Source: Candidatus Cloacimonetes bacterium HGW-Cloacimonetes-3
GTDB taxonomy: Bacteria > Cloacimonadota > Cloacimonadia > Cloacimonadales > Cloacimonadaceae
Assembly: GCA_002840645.1 (NCBI GenBank)
Contig: PHBO01000015.1
Span: 954-53,520 of the forward strand
Length of the DNA: 52,567 nucleotides
Direction of reading: 5' to 3'
The position numbers and the translations under genes were made by a program. The notes below the pieces were generated by a model. It worked only from the letters and a program-made list of their open reading frames with translations. It did no database searches and had not been told where the DNA came from. Shown one piece after another: positions 18,101 to 26,262 of the stretch. Every line of letters begins with the position of its first letter. Position 1 is the first letter of the stretch.

Positions 18101-18185
18101 AGCCCAGAATACCGAATACAACGAACACCAAAATGCCCATTGTTACAAGTACAGGGCGTTCGATGGATAGCTTGGATAGAAACAT
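15102..18185 (-). CDS. RND-family efflux transporter, AcrB-like
   Basis: The 1027-residue length and 12-helix layout with two large periplasmic loops match hydrophobe/amphiphile efflux RND pumps. It starts MFLSKLSIERPVLVTMGILV and contains GMELFPNIDQGTLSIKVELP and PLALIGVVIALLFTG. The inner-membrane subunit would pair with the adaptor and TolC encoded directly upstream. Notable: TM4 reads GILVSNSVVVLEN, so the Asp-Asp pair of AcrB (D407/D408) is Ser405-Asn406, and TM10 reads VGIVVNNAILLLDY, with Asn925 where AcrB has Lys940. The canonical proton relay is therefore absent, implying a different coupling ion or mechanism. Substrate unknown. Confidence 0.92.
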   Translation of the reverse strand: MFLSKLSIERPVLVTMGILVFVVFGILGYIGMPLNLMPDVSLPFVSIQAVYPGAGPREIETQLTKKIEDAIATVSQIDYVQSYSMESVSIVFIAFELGKDVDIANQEVKDKVDAILRDFPSGTEKPVIQKFDISSSPFMDIVLSGNMDGKALYELADLKIKDRLSQIPGVAQVTLTGGTKRQVEVRIQDKAVYENQISLPMLTQILAAQNLDMPAGNFNRGSQEYSVRLKGEYQSLDEIRDADIPTRFGVKKLKNIANVIDGNEEVRSRATYYNVPKNEIEDNIIRMSITKSSDGNVVNIAKEVKKRLPGFQNEMPEGVKLDIIRDDSDFTKATVDDTLGNIWMGIILTGLVLFLFLHDLRSTLIVALSMPISIISTFVFLRMAGFTLNVMTLMGLSTSVGILVSNSVVVLENIFRHKNMGNSRKEAADRGTAEITVAVLASTLTNIVVFLPIASMTSMVGQFFKEFALTVTFATIFSLISSFTITPMLASMIIPEGKHDSRFGLKFDAIFNKFAVAYSRFLGKVLQSRKRSLGIMGLTVVALIISLAFLPVVGMELFPNIDQGTLSIKVELPQGFNLDHTAKVLAEINKRAGKHKEIEHIVTSLGSQGMIDTGTNLASADLTLVDKKLRKLSSTEVANKLTKELADIPNARIKVSTSSGMGGGGSPIEFFLQGQDNDRLEQLKAEVVKQIKNTPGLANLDTSTRSGRSELTLYPRRDKMAEVGATVYDLALAMRSSVEGMVSTQYREAGNQYDVKISLDEDAIDSPDKIMNLSITINGQSYLVSQLAEVNFAPGINKITHRDRYKSVQFSADVAKGANLGAVISGIKERLVKVNMPAGYQVVWGGDAEMLGDTVTDMLRTFILAVLLTYMLLAAILESFAQPLLILATVPLALIGVVIALLFTGQAMNIFSMMAIIMLVGIVVNNAILLLDYTNVKRSEGISAHDALMEAGEMKLKPIIMSTLAIIFGMMPMALGIGGSGKEFRQSMGIVSIGGLIVSTFLTLIIIPAFYYLTTKNIHQVFEPKEI

Positions 18186-18196
18186 ATTTATTGTCC

Positions 18197-19216
18197 TTAA
18201 TCTATAACGCGAAGTTTGGCGTTTTCGTTCAGCATGTTTATCCCTTCGGTTATCAAGACATCTCCGGAGTTCAAGCCAGAGGTGATTTCAAATTCCAGTG
18301 AACTGTCCAAGCCAGTTACCACAGGGGTTTTAACGGCTTTATCGCCAATATTTAGCCAAACGTATTTATCTCCATTTTCATAAACAAGGTGCTCACGCTG
18401 TACAACAATAGTATTAGGCTTGGAAAGGATAACGATGTTTACTTCTGCCGTAACGCCATAGTTTATCTTCTTGTTTATGCCCGGAAACATCACTTCAACC
18501 CGGAAAGCTTTGCTATCCATATCCATAGCCAGAGAAATGTCGCTTACTTTACCATTAATGGTTTCTTCAAGCGAAGTGGCGGTGGCTTTCATGCCTTTCT
18601 TAATCTTTCCTATCTCGGATTCGGGAACCATTATGGCTGCCTTATACCCGTTGGTAGAAGCCACTGTAAACAGATCCTTACCGGGGAATACCTTCTCACT
18701 GGGGTTTACCAACATAGCGGTAATGATGCCGGATATTGGAGCACGCACATTTATCATCTGCTCACTGGCTGCCAGATTAGCTTTGCTAACCTGATACTGT
18801 GTTTCTACATTGTCCAGATCCTGACGGCTGATAGCCCCTTGATCGTGCAGACGTTTCATCCGTTCGTAAACAGTTCTGATGCTGTTAAATGCGCTGGTTG
18901 CTTGCTCGAACTGAGCCGCAGGAGTATTGGCAGGAAAACTGATAATAATCTGATCTTTCTGCACTCTGTCACCAACCTTGGCATTGATCTTGGTAATAAT
19001 GTCCGACACCATGGCAGAAGCTGTGGATTCCTCACTCCCGCTTAAGGTGGCATTATAGGTAAGTTCCTGTAAGAAGGTAGAGGGTTCAACTATTGTCTGA
19101 CGTACCGGAATACCCTCTTCATTCTGTATTTGTTCCATATTCTTAGCATTGTCTTGTTTCTTGCCACAGGCAAAAAGCAGGAGCATGAGGAGGACGGCGA
19201 CAAGCATTTTCTTCAT
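18197..19216 (-). CDS. RND efflux periplasmic adaptor lipoprotein (membrane fusion protein)
   Basis: About 339 residues. I chose the ATG at 19216 (MKKMLVAVLLMLLLFACGKK) because GGAG lies six bases upstream and the lipobox LFAC then ends a normal lipoprotein signal; the ATG at 19228 overlaps the TolC stop by one base and adds four residues. The rest follows MFP order: a biotinyl-lipoyl-like half (SDIITKINAKVGDRVQKDQI), an alpha-hairpin, the second half (INVRAPISGIITAMLVNPSE), beta-barrel and C-terminal membrane-proximal domain (GLNSGDVLITEGINML). It bridges the RND pump and TolC. The three genes form one operon with the TetR gene. Confidence 0.9.
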   Translation of the reverse strand: MKKMLVAVLLMLLLFACGKKQDNAKNMEQIQNEEGIPVRQTIVEPSTFLQELTYNATLSGSEESTASAMVSDIITKINAKVGDRVQKDQIIISFPANTPAAQFEQATSAFNSIRTVYERMKRLHDQGAISRQDLDNVETQYQVSKANLAASEQMINVRAPISGIITAMLVNPSEKVFPGKDLFTVASTNGYKAAIMVPESEIGKIKKGMKATATSLEETINGKVSDISLAMDMDSKAFRVEVMFPGINKKINYGVTAEVNIVILSKPNTIVVQREHLVYENGDKYVWLNIGDKAVKTPVVTGLDSSLEFEITSGLNSGDVLITEGINMLNENAKLRVID

Positions 19217-19227
19217 TAAATTCTCCA

Positions 19228-20604
19228 TTATAGTCTGATTCCGATAGATTTCTTAAGGTTACGATCTGCTGAGATTATCTCATAGATAGATTGATAATAT
19301 TGCAGCTTGATTGCAGATAGCATTATCTGTGCATCAAACACTTCCAGTTGGATTCCCACTTGATTGTCATAACGAACTTGTGCCAGTTCCAGGCTGCGTT
19401 CTGCAAGTTGGATGTTCTTTGTTTGCACGTTGTAGTTATTGCGTGCATACTCCAGTTTCTGATGATTCTGCTTTATTTGTAGAGTGATTAGTTCTTCCGC
19501 ATCACGTTGCATCAGCTTTGCCTGTTCGTGATCATGGCGGGCGTAGCTGCGTTTAGAGCTATTAGAAAAGCCGGTAAACAAAGGAATCTGAAACCCAATC
19601 CCTATCCCATATTTACTACCAAAATCATCTCTCTGGATGGCATATTCGTCAGCAGCAGTAAATAGAGAGTAATCCGCACTAAGTGCTATATTGGGCAGAT
19701 AATTACCCTTTTCTGCATTGTATTTTATCTGCATGATCTGGGTGTTGATATCGGCAAGCTCAAGCTCGGTACGATTTGCTAAGCCTTGCGTTGTGGCTTC
19801 TTCCAAGCTTACATCCAATTCTGTGGGAAGCACAAACTCCCCATCAGGAGCAATAGTTGGGTCTTCTACTCCGATTTGTTTCCGAAAGGCTGAAACAGCA
19901 AGGCTATACTGATTCTCAGATGCCAAAACCTGGGGCTGCAGCTTTGCCACTTCCAGGCGCGCTCGCAGGACATCAAATTCCGATACCTGCCCCTCGCCGG
20001 CAAAAAGTTCCACTCTTTGTAAGTGTTTGTTTGCCAAGGTTAAGCCATCGCGCTGAACTTCCCAGAGCTTCTTGGCTAAAAGACATTGGTAAAAAAGCTC
20101 TGTAGTTTGCAACACCACATCCTGTTCGGTAAGGCTATAACGTAATTTTTGTATGCTACGAAAGCGATCTACGGCTCGAATACCATTAATTAGCTTTCCC
20201 CCCAGGAATAAAACCTGGTCGAACTTCAATTGCATGGCAAGCGATCCCTCTTTCACGGGGGAAGAGGGGATCATAGAGTTCACCACTCCTTCAATTACTG
20301 CTGCCAGATAGTTATCATTATCCGTAGCCGTGGCATCCAAGCCCCCTGCAAAGCTTACGGGAGAAGGTAGTGCTGATTTTGGCAGGTTCGTAGCGGAGAG
20401 GTTGTAGCCACCTTGTAGCGACAACTGAGGCAACAGATTGCCGCGTACATCCTTGTAAGTCTGCTCCGCTTTATAAATGTCTTCTTTAGCCATCAAAAGT
20501 TCTTTATTGTTTTGTTTTGCATATCCTATGCTCTCTTCCAGCGTAATTGCTAAAAGAGACATAGCAAACATGCTTACCGAGATTAATATGAACCATTTCT
20601 TCAT
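19228..20604 (-). CDS. TolC-family outer-membrane efflux protein
   Basis: A 458-residue protein with signal peptide MKKWFILISVSMFAMSLLA and two tandem outer-membrane efflux (OEP) repeats of long coiled-coil helices, for example TTELFYQCLLAKKLWEVQRD and EVFDAQIMLSAIKLQYYQS, with YGIGIGFQIPLFTGFSNSSK between them. It would form the trimeric exit duct of the pump encoded by the next two genes. It starts three bases after the TetR stop and ends in a TAATG overlap with the adaptor gene. Confidence 0.92.
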   Translation of the reverse strand: MKKWFILISVSMFAMSLLAITLEESIGYAKQNNKELLMAKEDIYKAEQTYKDVRGNLLPQLSLQGGYNLSATNLPKSALPSPVSFAGGLDATATDNDNYLAAVIEGVVNSMIPSSPVKEGSLAMQLKFDQVLFLGGKLINGIRAVDRFRSIQKLRYSLTEQDVVLQTTELFYQCLLAKKLWEVQRDGLTLANKHLQRVELFAGEGQVSEFDVLRARLEVAKLQPQVLASENQYSLAVSAFRKQIGVEDPTIAPDGEFVLPTELDVSLEEATTQGLANRTELELADINTQIMQIKYNAEKGNYLPNIALSADYSLFTAADEYAIQRDDFGSKYGIGIGFQIPLFTGFSNSSKRSYARHDHEQAKLMQRDAEELITLQIKQNHQKLEYARNNYNVQTKNIQLAERSLELAQVRYDNQVGIQLEVFDAQIMLSAIKLQYYQSIYEIISADRNLKKSIGIRL

Positions 20605-20607
20605 GTA

Positions 20608-21207
20608 TTATCCTCTTTTCAATAGTCCGTACAAGATCATGTTAATGATTATTTCGTGATCCCTGTCTATTCTTTTTAATAAGGTTTCGATATCAGCAAT
20701 GTTTATACTGGGGTCGCCCAACAAAAACCAATCGAATATTATCTCGCTTAGTCTCTCCACTTGCAAATCAATTCCCAGAACACCTTCCTGTTTTCCTATC
20801 TCTAAGATAGAAATTAGCTTGTCCAACATGTTTTTCCGTTTTGTTAGGCGGAACTCGTAAATTGGTTTGTGGAAACTGAGGGGAATGCTATTTAAACTTG
20901 CATGCAAGAGGGGCATTTTCTCGTAGATCAACCTGATAGGGAAGTGGATAAATTCTCTCAGCTTGGCTTCGAACCCATCCATAGCGTCAATCTGCTTTTC
21001 CAACATCGTAGAAAAGTGAGCATAGTTTTCTTGAATCACGCTCATGTAAAGCTCTTCCTTGTTGTTAAAATAGTAGTATATTGTCCCCTTAGCAATTTGA
21101 GCTTCGTTTGCGATATCGTCCAACGATGTCTTATTATAACCATATCGGCAAAAGTACTTTGTGGCGATGTCAATTATTGCCTTCTGTTTGTCTTTTATTT
21201 GAGCCAT
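20608..21207 (-). CDS. TetR/AcrR-family transcriptional regulator
   Basis: A 199-residue regulator. The N-terminal helix-turn-helix is typical: KQKAIIDIATKYFCRYGYNK, then TSLDDIANEAQIAKGTIYYY followed by FNNKEELY. The C-terminal ligand-binding half is helical and unassigned. As first gene of a TetR-TolC-MFP-RND operon, it most likely represses its own operon until an efflux substrate binds; that is inferred from position. The 583-base upstream gap to the histidine kinase contains the second copy of the dispersed palindrome. Confidence 0.92.
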   Translation of the reverse strand: MAQIKDKQKAIIDIATKYFCRYGYNKTSLDDIANEAQIAKGTIYYYFNNKEELYMSVIQENYAHFSTMLEKQIDAMDGFEAKLREFIHFPIRLIYEKMPLLHASLNSIPLSFHKPIYEFRLTKRKNMLDKLISILEIGKQEGVLGIDLQVERLSEIIFDWFLLGDPSINIADIETLLKRIDRDHEIIINMILYGLLKRG

Positions 21208-21450
21208 AGCATCCTTTGCTTATCTTATTGTCTGTTATTCTGATACAAAACCAGAACTGACTAACTGACTCATTCTGCATAGATAGTCACAATCGTCAAG
21301 TTAAATTTTGCTTAGCTTTAATTCCCTACACAGTAACCCTCCCGGGAAATATCTTACCTGTCAAAGCCTGTGTGCTGCTAATTGGCATCATAATGCCGAG
21401 TGTTCTGGAAAAACACCTTCAGCACAGTCTCCAGCCTTGCTTGTAGCTCT

Positions 21451-21503
21451 TAACCCACCCATAACCCTCCCGTATCCGATACGGGAGGGTTATGGGTGGG
21501 TTA
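21451..21503. repeat. Dispersed palindrome, copy 2
   Basis: A perfect 53-bp palindrome: 26-bp arms (TAACCCACCCATAACC... and complement) around a single C at 21477. It is the longest of three related copies. It lies in the divergent intergenic region between the TetR gene and the histidine kinase, not at a gene end. I see no gene in the rest of that 583-base gap; a weak promoter-like TTGACG-17-TCAAAT sits at 21700-21728 before the kinase. Confidence 0.92.
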
Positions 21504-21790
21504 CCTGTGGTTTAGGTGCAAAATCTATGTAAACTGCCACCAAACACGGTGCTAAAGTGTATGGCTGGAAGCATATCTCAGTGAGAAGAAATTGTTCCCT
21601 GGCTACTTATCTCCACCCATGATAACCAAGGCTTAATACCGACGAATAACGCTTCAAAATATTTCGGATCATCATATCTTGTATTCTATAATTAAATGCT
21701 TGACGGAAAATCCATCATCCTGTCAAATGAAAATAGGACACAGTGATGTTTGCAAATCTCGCATAAACCCTTATCTACAAGGGAGTAATA

Positions 21791-24700
21791 ATGAGCAGAA
21801 GCCGGCAAAAACATAGTGGAAACCTGAGTATCATTCAAGCTCAGCAACAGAAAAGTGCTGAAGATCGGGACGATTTTACTATTAAAACCAGAACGCCCTT
21901 ATTTATTTTTTTGATTTTTATCGTTGCCATGGGGATAGTGGGCTTATACTATGTAAACCGCGAAAGCAATCAGCTAAAAAAGAATGCTCTGGATGATCTG
22001 GCATCCATTGCAGACCTTAAGGTAAAGCAAATTGAGACCTGGAACCATGAACGCTTTGAAGATGCCCGTCAGCTCTATGAAACACCCATGATGCAAGACT
22101 TGGCATCTCAATACATAACAAACCCCGGTTCAATCCGGCACAAAGCTCAGATAAGTCAGTTAATGGCTTTTATACAATCCCAAAATGACTACTCTTTACT
22201 GGCATTATTGGATAGTGATGGTGAAGTAATAATGTCCATGCCTTCAGTAGATAAACAACTTTTCTTACAACATGATCAATACCTGCAGAGGGCACTTGGT
22301 AGCGGTGAGATTGTTTTTGCTGATATTCATGTTGATCCACATAAAACCGTAACAGATATCAAGGATATAAAACTATCATACTGGATTCCGGTTAAAACCA
22401 ACGATACAAATGGCTCTAAGCCCATTGGCATATGGGTTTTTCAGATAGACCCCGGCGAATACTTGTTTCCCCTTGTGCAATCCTGGCCTAACTCCAGTAA
22501 AACAGCAGAAACACTATTAGTGCGCAAGGATGGCAACGATGTTTTGTTTTTGAACGAGCTTCGCCACCAAAAGAACACAGCCATGAAACTTAGGATAAAT
22601 ATCGCGGAGAATCCCAAACTCCCAGCGGTAGTGGCAGTAATGAGTAAGGACGTATTAAGCGAAGGTATAGATTACCGGGGGGAGAAGGTAATATATGCCG
22701 CAAGAAAAGTGAATGGTACTTCCTGGTATATGATCTCCAAAGTGGACAAGCGTGAGCTGTACTACCCCCTTAGGGGAAAAGTATGGTTATCTGTTTTTGC
22801 TTCGCTGTTTCTTATCTTTGGAGCAGCACTGACGATTGGCTTTTTTGAGCGGCGTAACAACTCAGAGTGGTTGCGCAAGCAACTGCTTTTGGAAAAGGAA
22901 AAAAACAGGCTTCAGGAAGATAATCATAGGGTAGCCAGAGAATGGAAGACAACATTCGATAGCATCAGTGATGTGATATGGCTTCTGGATGCAGATAGCA
23001 GGATAATCAGGACAAATCAATCAGCCCTTGACATGCTTGGTTTATCTTTGGATCAGATGGTAGGGCGTTATTGCTGGCAGGTAATACATGAGACTGCCGA
23101 ACCGATAAAAGATTGTCCGTTTGTAGTATTAAAAGAGACCAAAGAGAGGGCAACTGCCGAGATTCAATTGGGTGATAAGTGGTTACTTGTATCGGTTGAT
23201 CCTATCATTGATGATGCAGGAGAATTGCTTGGTGCTGTACATATAATTCGCGACATTACGGGTAAAGTGAAAGCTGAAAAGGACATCCAAGAAAGCGAGG
23301 TTAAATTCCGCAGTTTATTCAATCAGTCTCCTGTGGGCATCTGTCTGGTTGGATTTGATAAGAGATTCTTGCGGGTGAACAATAGTTTCTGCAAGCTAAC
23401 CGGATATAGTGAAGCAGAGCTGCTTAAAATGACTTTTACCGATATCACGCACCCTGAACATGCAGATCAGGATGTGGAACAGGTGAATCGGCTGATAACC
23501 GGAGCTGTAGAGCACTATATAACAGAGAAGCGTTATATCCGTAAAGATGGCAGGATAGCTTGGGGACGGGTGCGTGTTACTCTTGTAAAAGATGCTTATG
23601 GACATCCCATGTACCTTTTGCCCACTGTGGAGGACATCACGGATCGGATTGCTGCTGAAGCATCAATAAAAGAAAGCGAAGAAAAGTTCCGCAGTGTGTT
23701 TGAAAACTCCATCGTTGGGATGTCTCTAACCCTGCCTACAGGAGTTATTAATCCCAATATGGCATTCTGTAAGATGCTTGGCTACACTCCTTCTGAAATG
23801 AAGAAGAACTGGACGAACCTATCTCATCCTGATGATATCCCCAAAACACAGGAAATGGTGCAGTCTATGATAAAGGGAGAGATAAGTTCCGCCAGATTTA
23901 ACAAACGCTATCTACATAAAGACGGAAGCATTATTTGGGCAGATGTTAGCACGGTTCTGCAAAGAGACAAAGAGAATAATCCCAAATTCTTTATCACAAC
24001 CATTGTGGATGTAACTCAACAGAAGCTGGCTGAGACTGAAGTTCTGAAAATGAACCGGGTATATGCGGTGATAAGCCAGATAAACCAGATGGTAGTTAGA
24101 ACAAGGGATAGGCAGCAAATCCTGAACGAATCGTGTAAAATAGCTATAGACTTTGGTAAATTCCGCTTGGCATGGATAGGCGAAATAGACGAGCAACTGC
24201 ACGCAGTGAAGCCCATAGCCTGGGCTGGGCAGGAGGCCGAGTACCTAAAGACGATGAAGCAAATCTCCACTCTTGATAATCCGGAGGGAAGATGTCCCAC
24301 CGCGATGGCAGTTAGAAACAAGCAAAGCAACTATTGCAACGACATTGCCAGTGAGAATTGTTGCAGTGAACTGAGAAAGAACGCACTTCCGAGGAATTTG
24401 CGCTCCTTTATAGCGCTTCCTCTGATTATTAAGGACAAAGTTTTGGGAGTGTTTAACCTATATTCTGATGAGCCATACTTCTTCAACGATGAGGAATTGC
24501 TTTTGTTGGAAGAAGTAACCGGTGATATAGCCTTTGCATTGGAAATGCTGGAGTTTGAAAAAATCCGCTTAGAATCCGAAGAGGCATTAAAAATCAGTGA
24601 GTATCGCTTCCGTGAGCTATTTGAACACATGATCAACGGCGTTTCTGTATATGAACCGGTGGATGGTGGGGAAGATTTTATTATCAGGGATATCAACAGT

Positions 24701-26077
24701 GCAGGAGAAATTATAACTCATACCAAGCACGATAACATTATCGGCAGACGTGCATCAGAAGTGTTTCCTTCTCTTAAGGAGAAAGGGCTTCTGGATGTAT
24801 TCAGCAAAGTAAGTAAAACCGGAAAACCCATGAGATGCGACACCTACAATTATGTAGGGAATAAGCTTGAGTACTGGCTGGATAACTATGTTCTGAAGCT
24901 GGAATCCGGGGAAGTTATAGCAATTTATAACGATGTAACTGAAAAAGTAAATGCAGAGCAGGAGCTAATCCAAAATGAAGTACGTCTAAAAGCCGTTGTT
25001 GATAGTGCTCCTTTTGGAGCCCATACTTATGTACTGAAGCATGATGATCGGTTAGAGCTAATCGCAGCTAATCTATCTGCAGATATAGTTCTTGGGTTTG
25101 ATCATAGAGCCCTAATCGGCAAGGAACTACTGGAAGCATTTCCGGGAAATGCCGGTTCTGGTATCCCCGAAACATATCGTATAGTAGCTTTGGGGGGAGA
25201 AAGTTACCATGCTGATCAGGTATCCTATAGTGATGGTGATATCACCGGAGCTTTTGAAGTTCACGCTGTAAACACAGGAACTAATCGTGTGACAGTTTTC
25301 TTCAGAGATATAACTGAAAAAAAGAAATCAGATGATGAGATCAGAAGGCTAAATGAAGAACTTGAAGAGCGCGTGCTTGTACGGACCGCCGAGCTCGAAA
25401 CAGCTAATAAAGAACTGGAAGCATTTTCTTACTCTGTTTCACATGATTTACGATCTCCCCTAAGAGGAATTGCAGGTTGGAGCAAGGCACTAAATGAAGA
25501 TTATCATGACTTGCTGGATGAAAATGCTACACAGTATCTGGATAGAATAGTATTTGAAACCAAACGTATGGGGCAGCTAATTGAAGCTCTGCTAAAACTT
25601 TCACAGATTAATAAGCTTGAAATACATCCGGTGCGGGTAGACCTTACCGATATGGCTTCAAAAATCATGCTTAGGTTGCAGGAAGAAGAACCTGAACGTG
25701 CAGTGGAGACAGTTATCAAACCCAATTTATATGCTGAGAGCGATGCTAATCTGCTGGAGGTAGTTCTAACTAATTTACTAAATAATGCATGGAAGTTTAC
25801 GGGTAAAGTGGCAAAAGCCAGGATCGATTTCGGGCAAATTGATAAAGATGACAAAGCTGTTTTCTATGTTCGGGACAATGGTGCGGGGTTTGATATGAAT
25901 TATTCTGAAACTCTTTTTAGTGCATTTCATAGGATGCACAAAGCAACAGATTTCCCCGGAACGGGAGTTGGTCTGGCTACAGTGAAACGCATTGTTAACA
26001 GGCTTGGTGGACGCATTTGGGCAGAATCACTGCCTGATAATGGAGCAGCATTCTACTTCACAATAGGGGAAATGTAG
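21791..26077 (+). CDS. Membrane multi-PAS/GAF sensor histidine kinase
   Basis: A 1428-residue sensor. Membrane helices at about 36-55 and 334-352 enclose a 280-residue extracytoplasmic Cache-like domain. Then follow PAS domains starting near 385, 506 and 633, a GAF domain (about 757-920), two further PAS domains near 940 and 1066, a coiled coil, the HisKA dimerisation helix with phospho-accepting His1218 (SYSVSHDLRSPLRGIAGW), and an HATPase domain with NLLNNAWKF, DNGAGFD and GTGVGLATVKRIV. The HisKA/ATPase half resembles bacteriophytochrome-type kinases. No response regulator is adjacent, so it is an orphan kinase; its signal is unknown. The ribosome site is AAGGGAG. Confidence 0.93.
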   Translation: MSRSRQKHSGNLSIIQAQQQKSAEDRDDFTIKTRTPLFIFLIFIVAMGIVGLYYVNRESNQLKKNALDDLASIADLKVKQIETWNHERFEDARQLYETPMMQDLASQYITNPGSIRHKAQISQLMAFIQSQNDYSLLALLDSDGEVIMSMPSVDKQLFLQHDQYLQRALGSGEIVFADIHVDPHKTVTDIKDIKLSYWIPVKTNDTNGSKPIGIWVFQIDPGEYLFPLVQSWPNSSKTAETLLVRKDGNDVLFLNELRHQKNTAMKLRINIAENPKLPAVVAVMSKDVLSEGIDYRGEKVIYAARKVNGTSWYMISKVDKRELYYPLRGKVWLSVFASLFLIFGAALTIGFFERRNNSEWLRKQLLLEKEKNRLQEDNHRVAREWKTTFDSISDVIWLLDADSRIIRTNQSALDMLGLSLDQMVGRYCWQVIHETAEPIKDCPFVVLKETKERATAEIQLGDKWLLVSVDPIIDDAGELLGAVHIIRDITGKVKAEKDIQESEVKFRSLFNQSPVGICLVGFDKRFLRVNNSFCKLTGYSEAELLKMTFTDITHPEHADQDVEQVNRLITGAVEHYITEKRYIRKDGRIAWGRVRVTLVKDAYGHPMYLLPTVEDITDRIAAEASIKESEEKFRSVFENSIVGMSLTLPTGVINPNMAFCKMLGYTPSEMKKNWTNLSHPDDIPKTQEMVQSMIKGEISSARFNKRYLHKDGSIIWADVSTVLQRDKENNPKFFITTIVDVTQQKLAETEVLKMNRVYAVISQINQMVVRTRDRQQILNESCKIAIDFGKFRLAWIGEIDEQLHAVKPIAWAGQEAEYLKTMKQISTLDNPEGRCPTAMAVRNKQSNYCNDIASENCCSELRKNALPRNLRSFIALPLIIKDKVLGVFNLYSDEPYFFNDEELLLLEEVTGDIAFALEMLEFEKIRLESEEALKISEYRFRELFEHMINGVSVYEPVDGGEDFIIRDINSAGEIITHTKHDNIIGRRASEVFPSLKEKGLLDVFSKVSKTGKPMRCDTYNYVGNKLEYWLDNYVLKLESGEVIAIYNDVTEKVNAEQELIQNEVRLKAVVDSAPFGAHTYVLKHDDRLELIAANLSADIVLGFDHRALIGKELLEAFPGNAGSGIPETYRIVALGGESYHADQVSYSDGDITGAFEVHAVNTGTNRVTVFFRDITEKKKSDDEIRRLNEELEERVLVRTAELETANKELEAFSYSVSHDLRSPLRGIAGWSKALNEDYHDLLDENATQYLDRIVFETKRMGQLIEALLKLSQINKLEIHPVRVDLTDMASKIMLRLQEEEPERAVETVIKPNLYAESDANLLEVVLTNLLNNAWKFTGKVAKARIDFGQIDKDDKAVFYVRDNGAGFDMNYSETLFSAFHRMHKATDFPGTGVGLATVKRIVNRLGGRIWAESLPDNGAAFYFTIGEM

Positions 26078-26202
26078 CAGTGTCTTGCCTTTTGAGGCGG
26101 TAAATGCCGATTAGATGCCCACGATGCGTGTATGGTCAGCAGCACCATGTACAATGCTGAATACCCAATTATTCTTTAACCTACTTACTATGACTTAAAA
26201 CC

Positions 26203-26235
26203 AAAAAATAATCCGGTCTCAATTGAGACCGGATT
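26203..26235 (-). terminator. Terminator of the large lipoprotein gene, possibly bidirectional
   Basis: A perfect palindrome, AATCCGGTCTCAA and its complement (26210-26235). On the minus strand it is followed by TATTTTTTGG, a good U-tract for the lipoprotein transcript. On the plus strand the following bases (AAATATA) are weaker, so termination of the kinase mRNA there is less certain. Confidence 0.8.
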
Positions 26236-26262
26236 AAATATATGCATATGTTCGTTATCTAA

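Noticed and set aside
18389..19045. 218-codon plus-strand open frame
   Set aside because: Lies wholly opposite the adaptor lipoprotein gene, which has clear family motifs.
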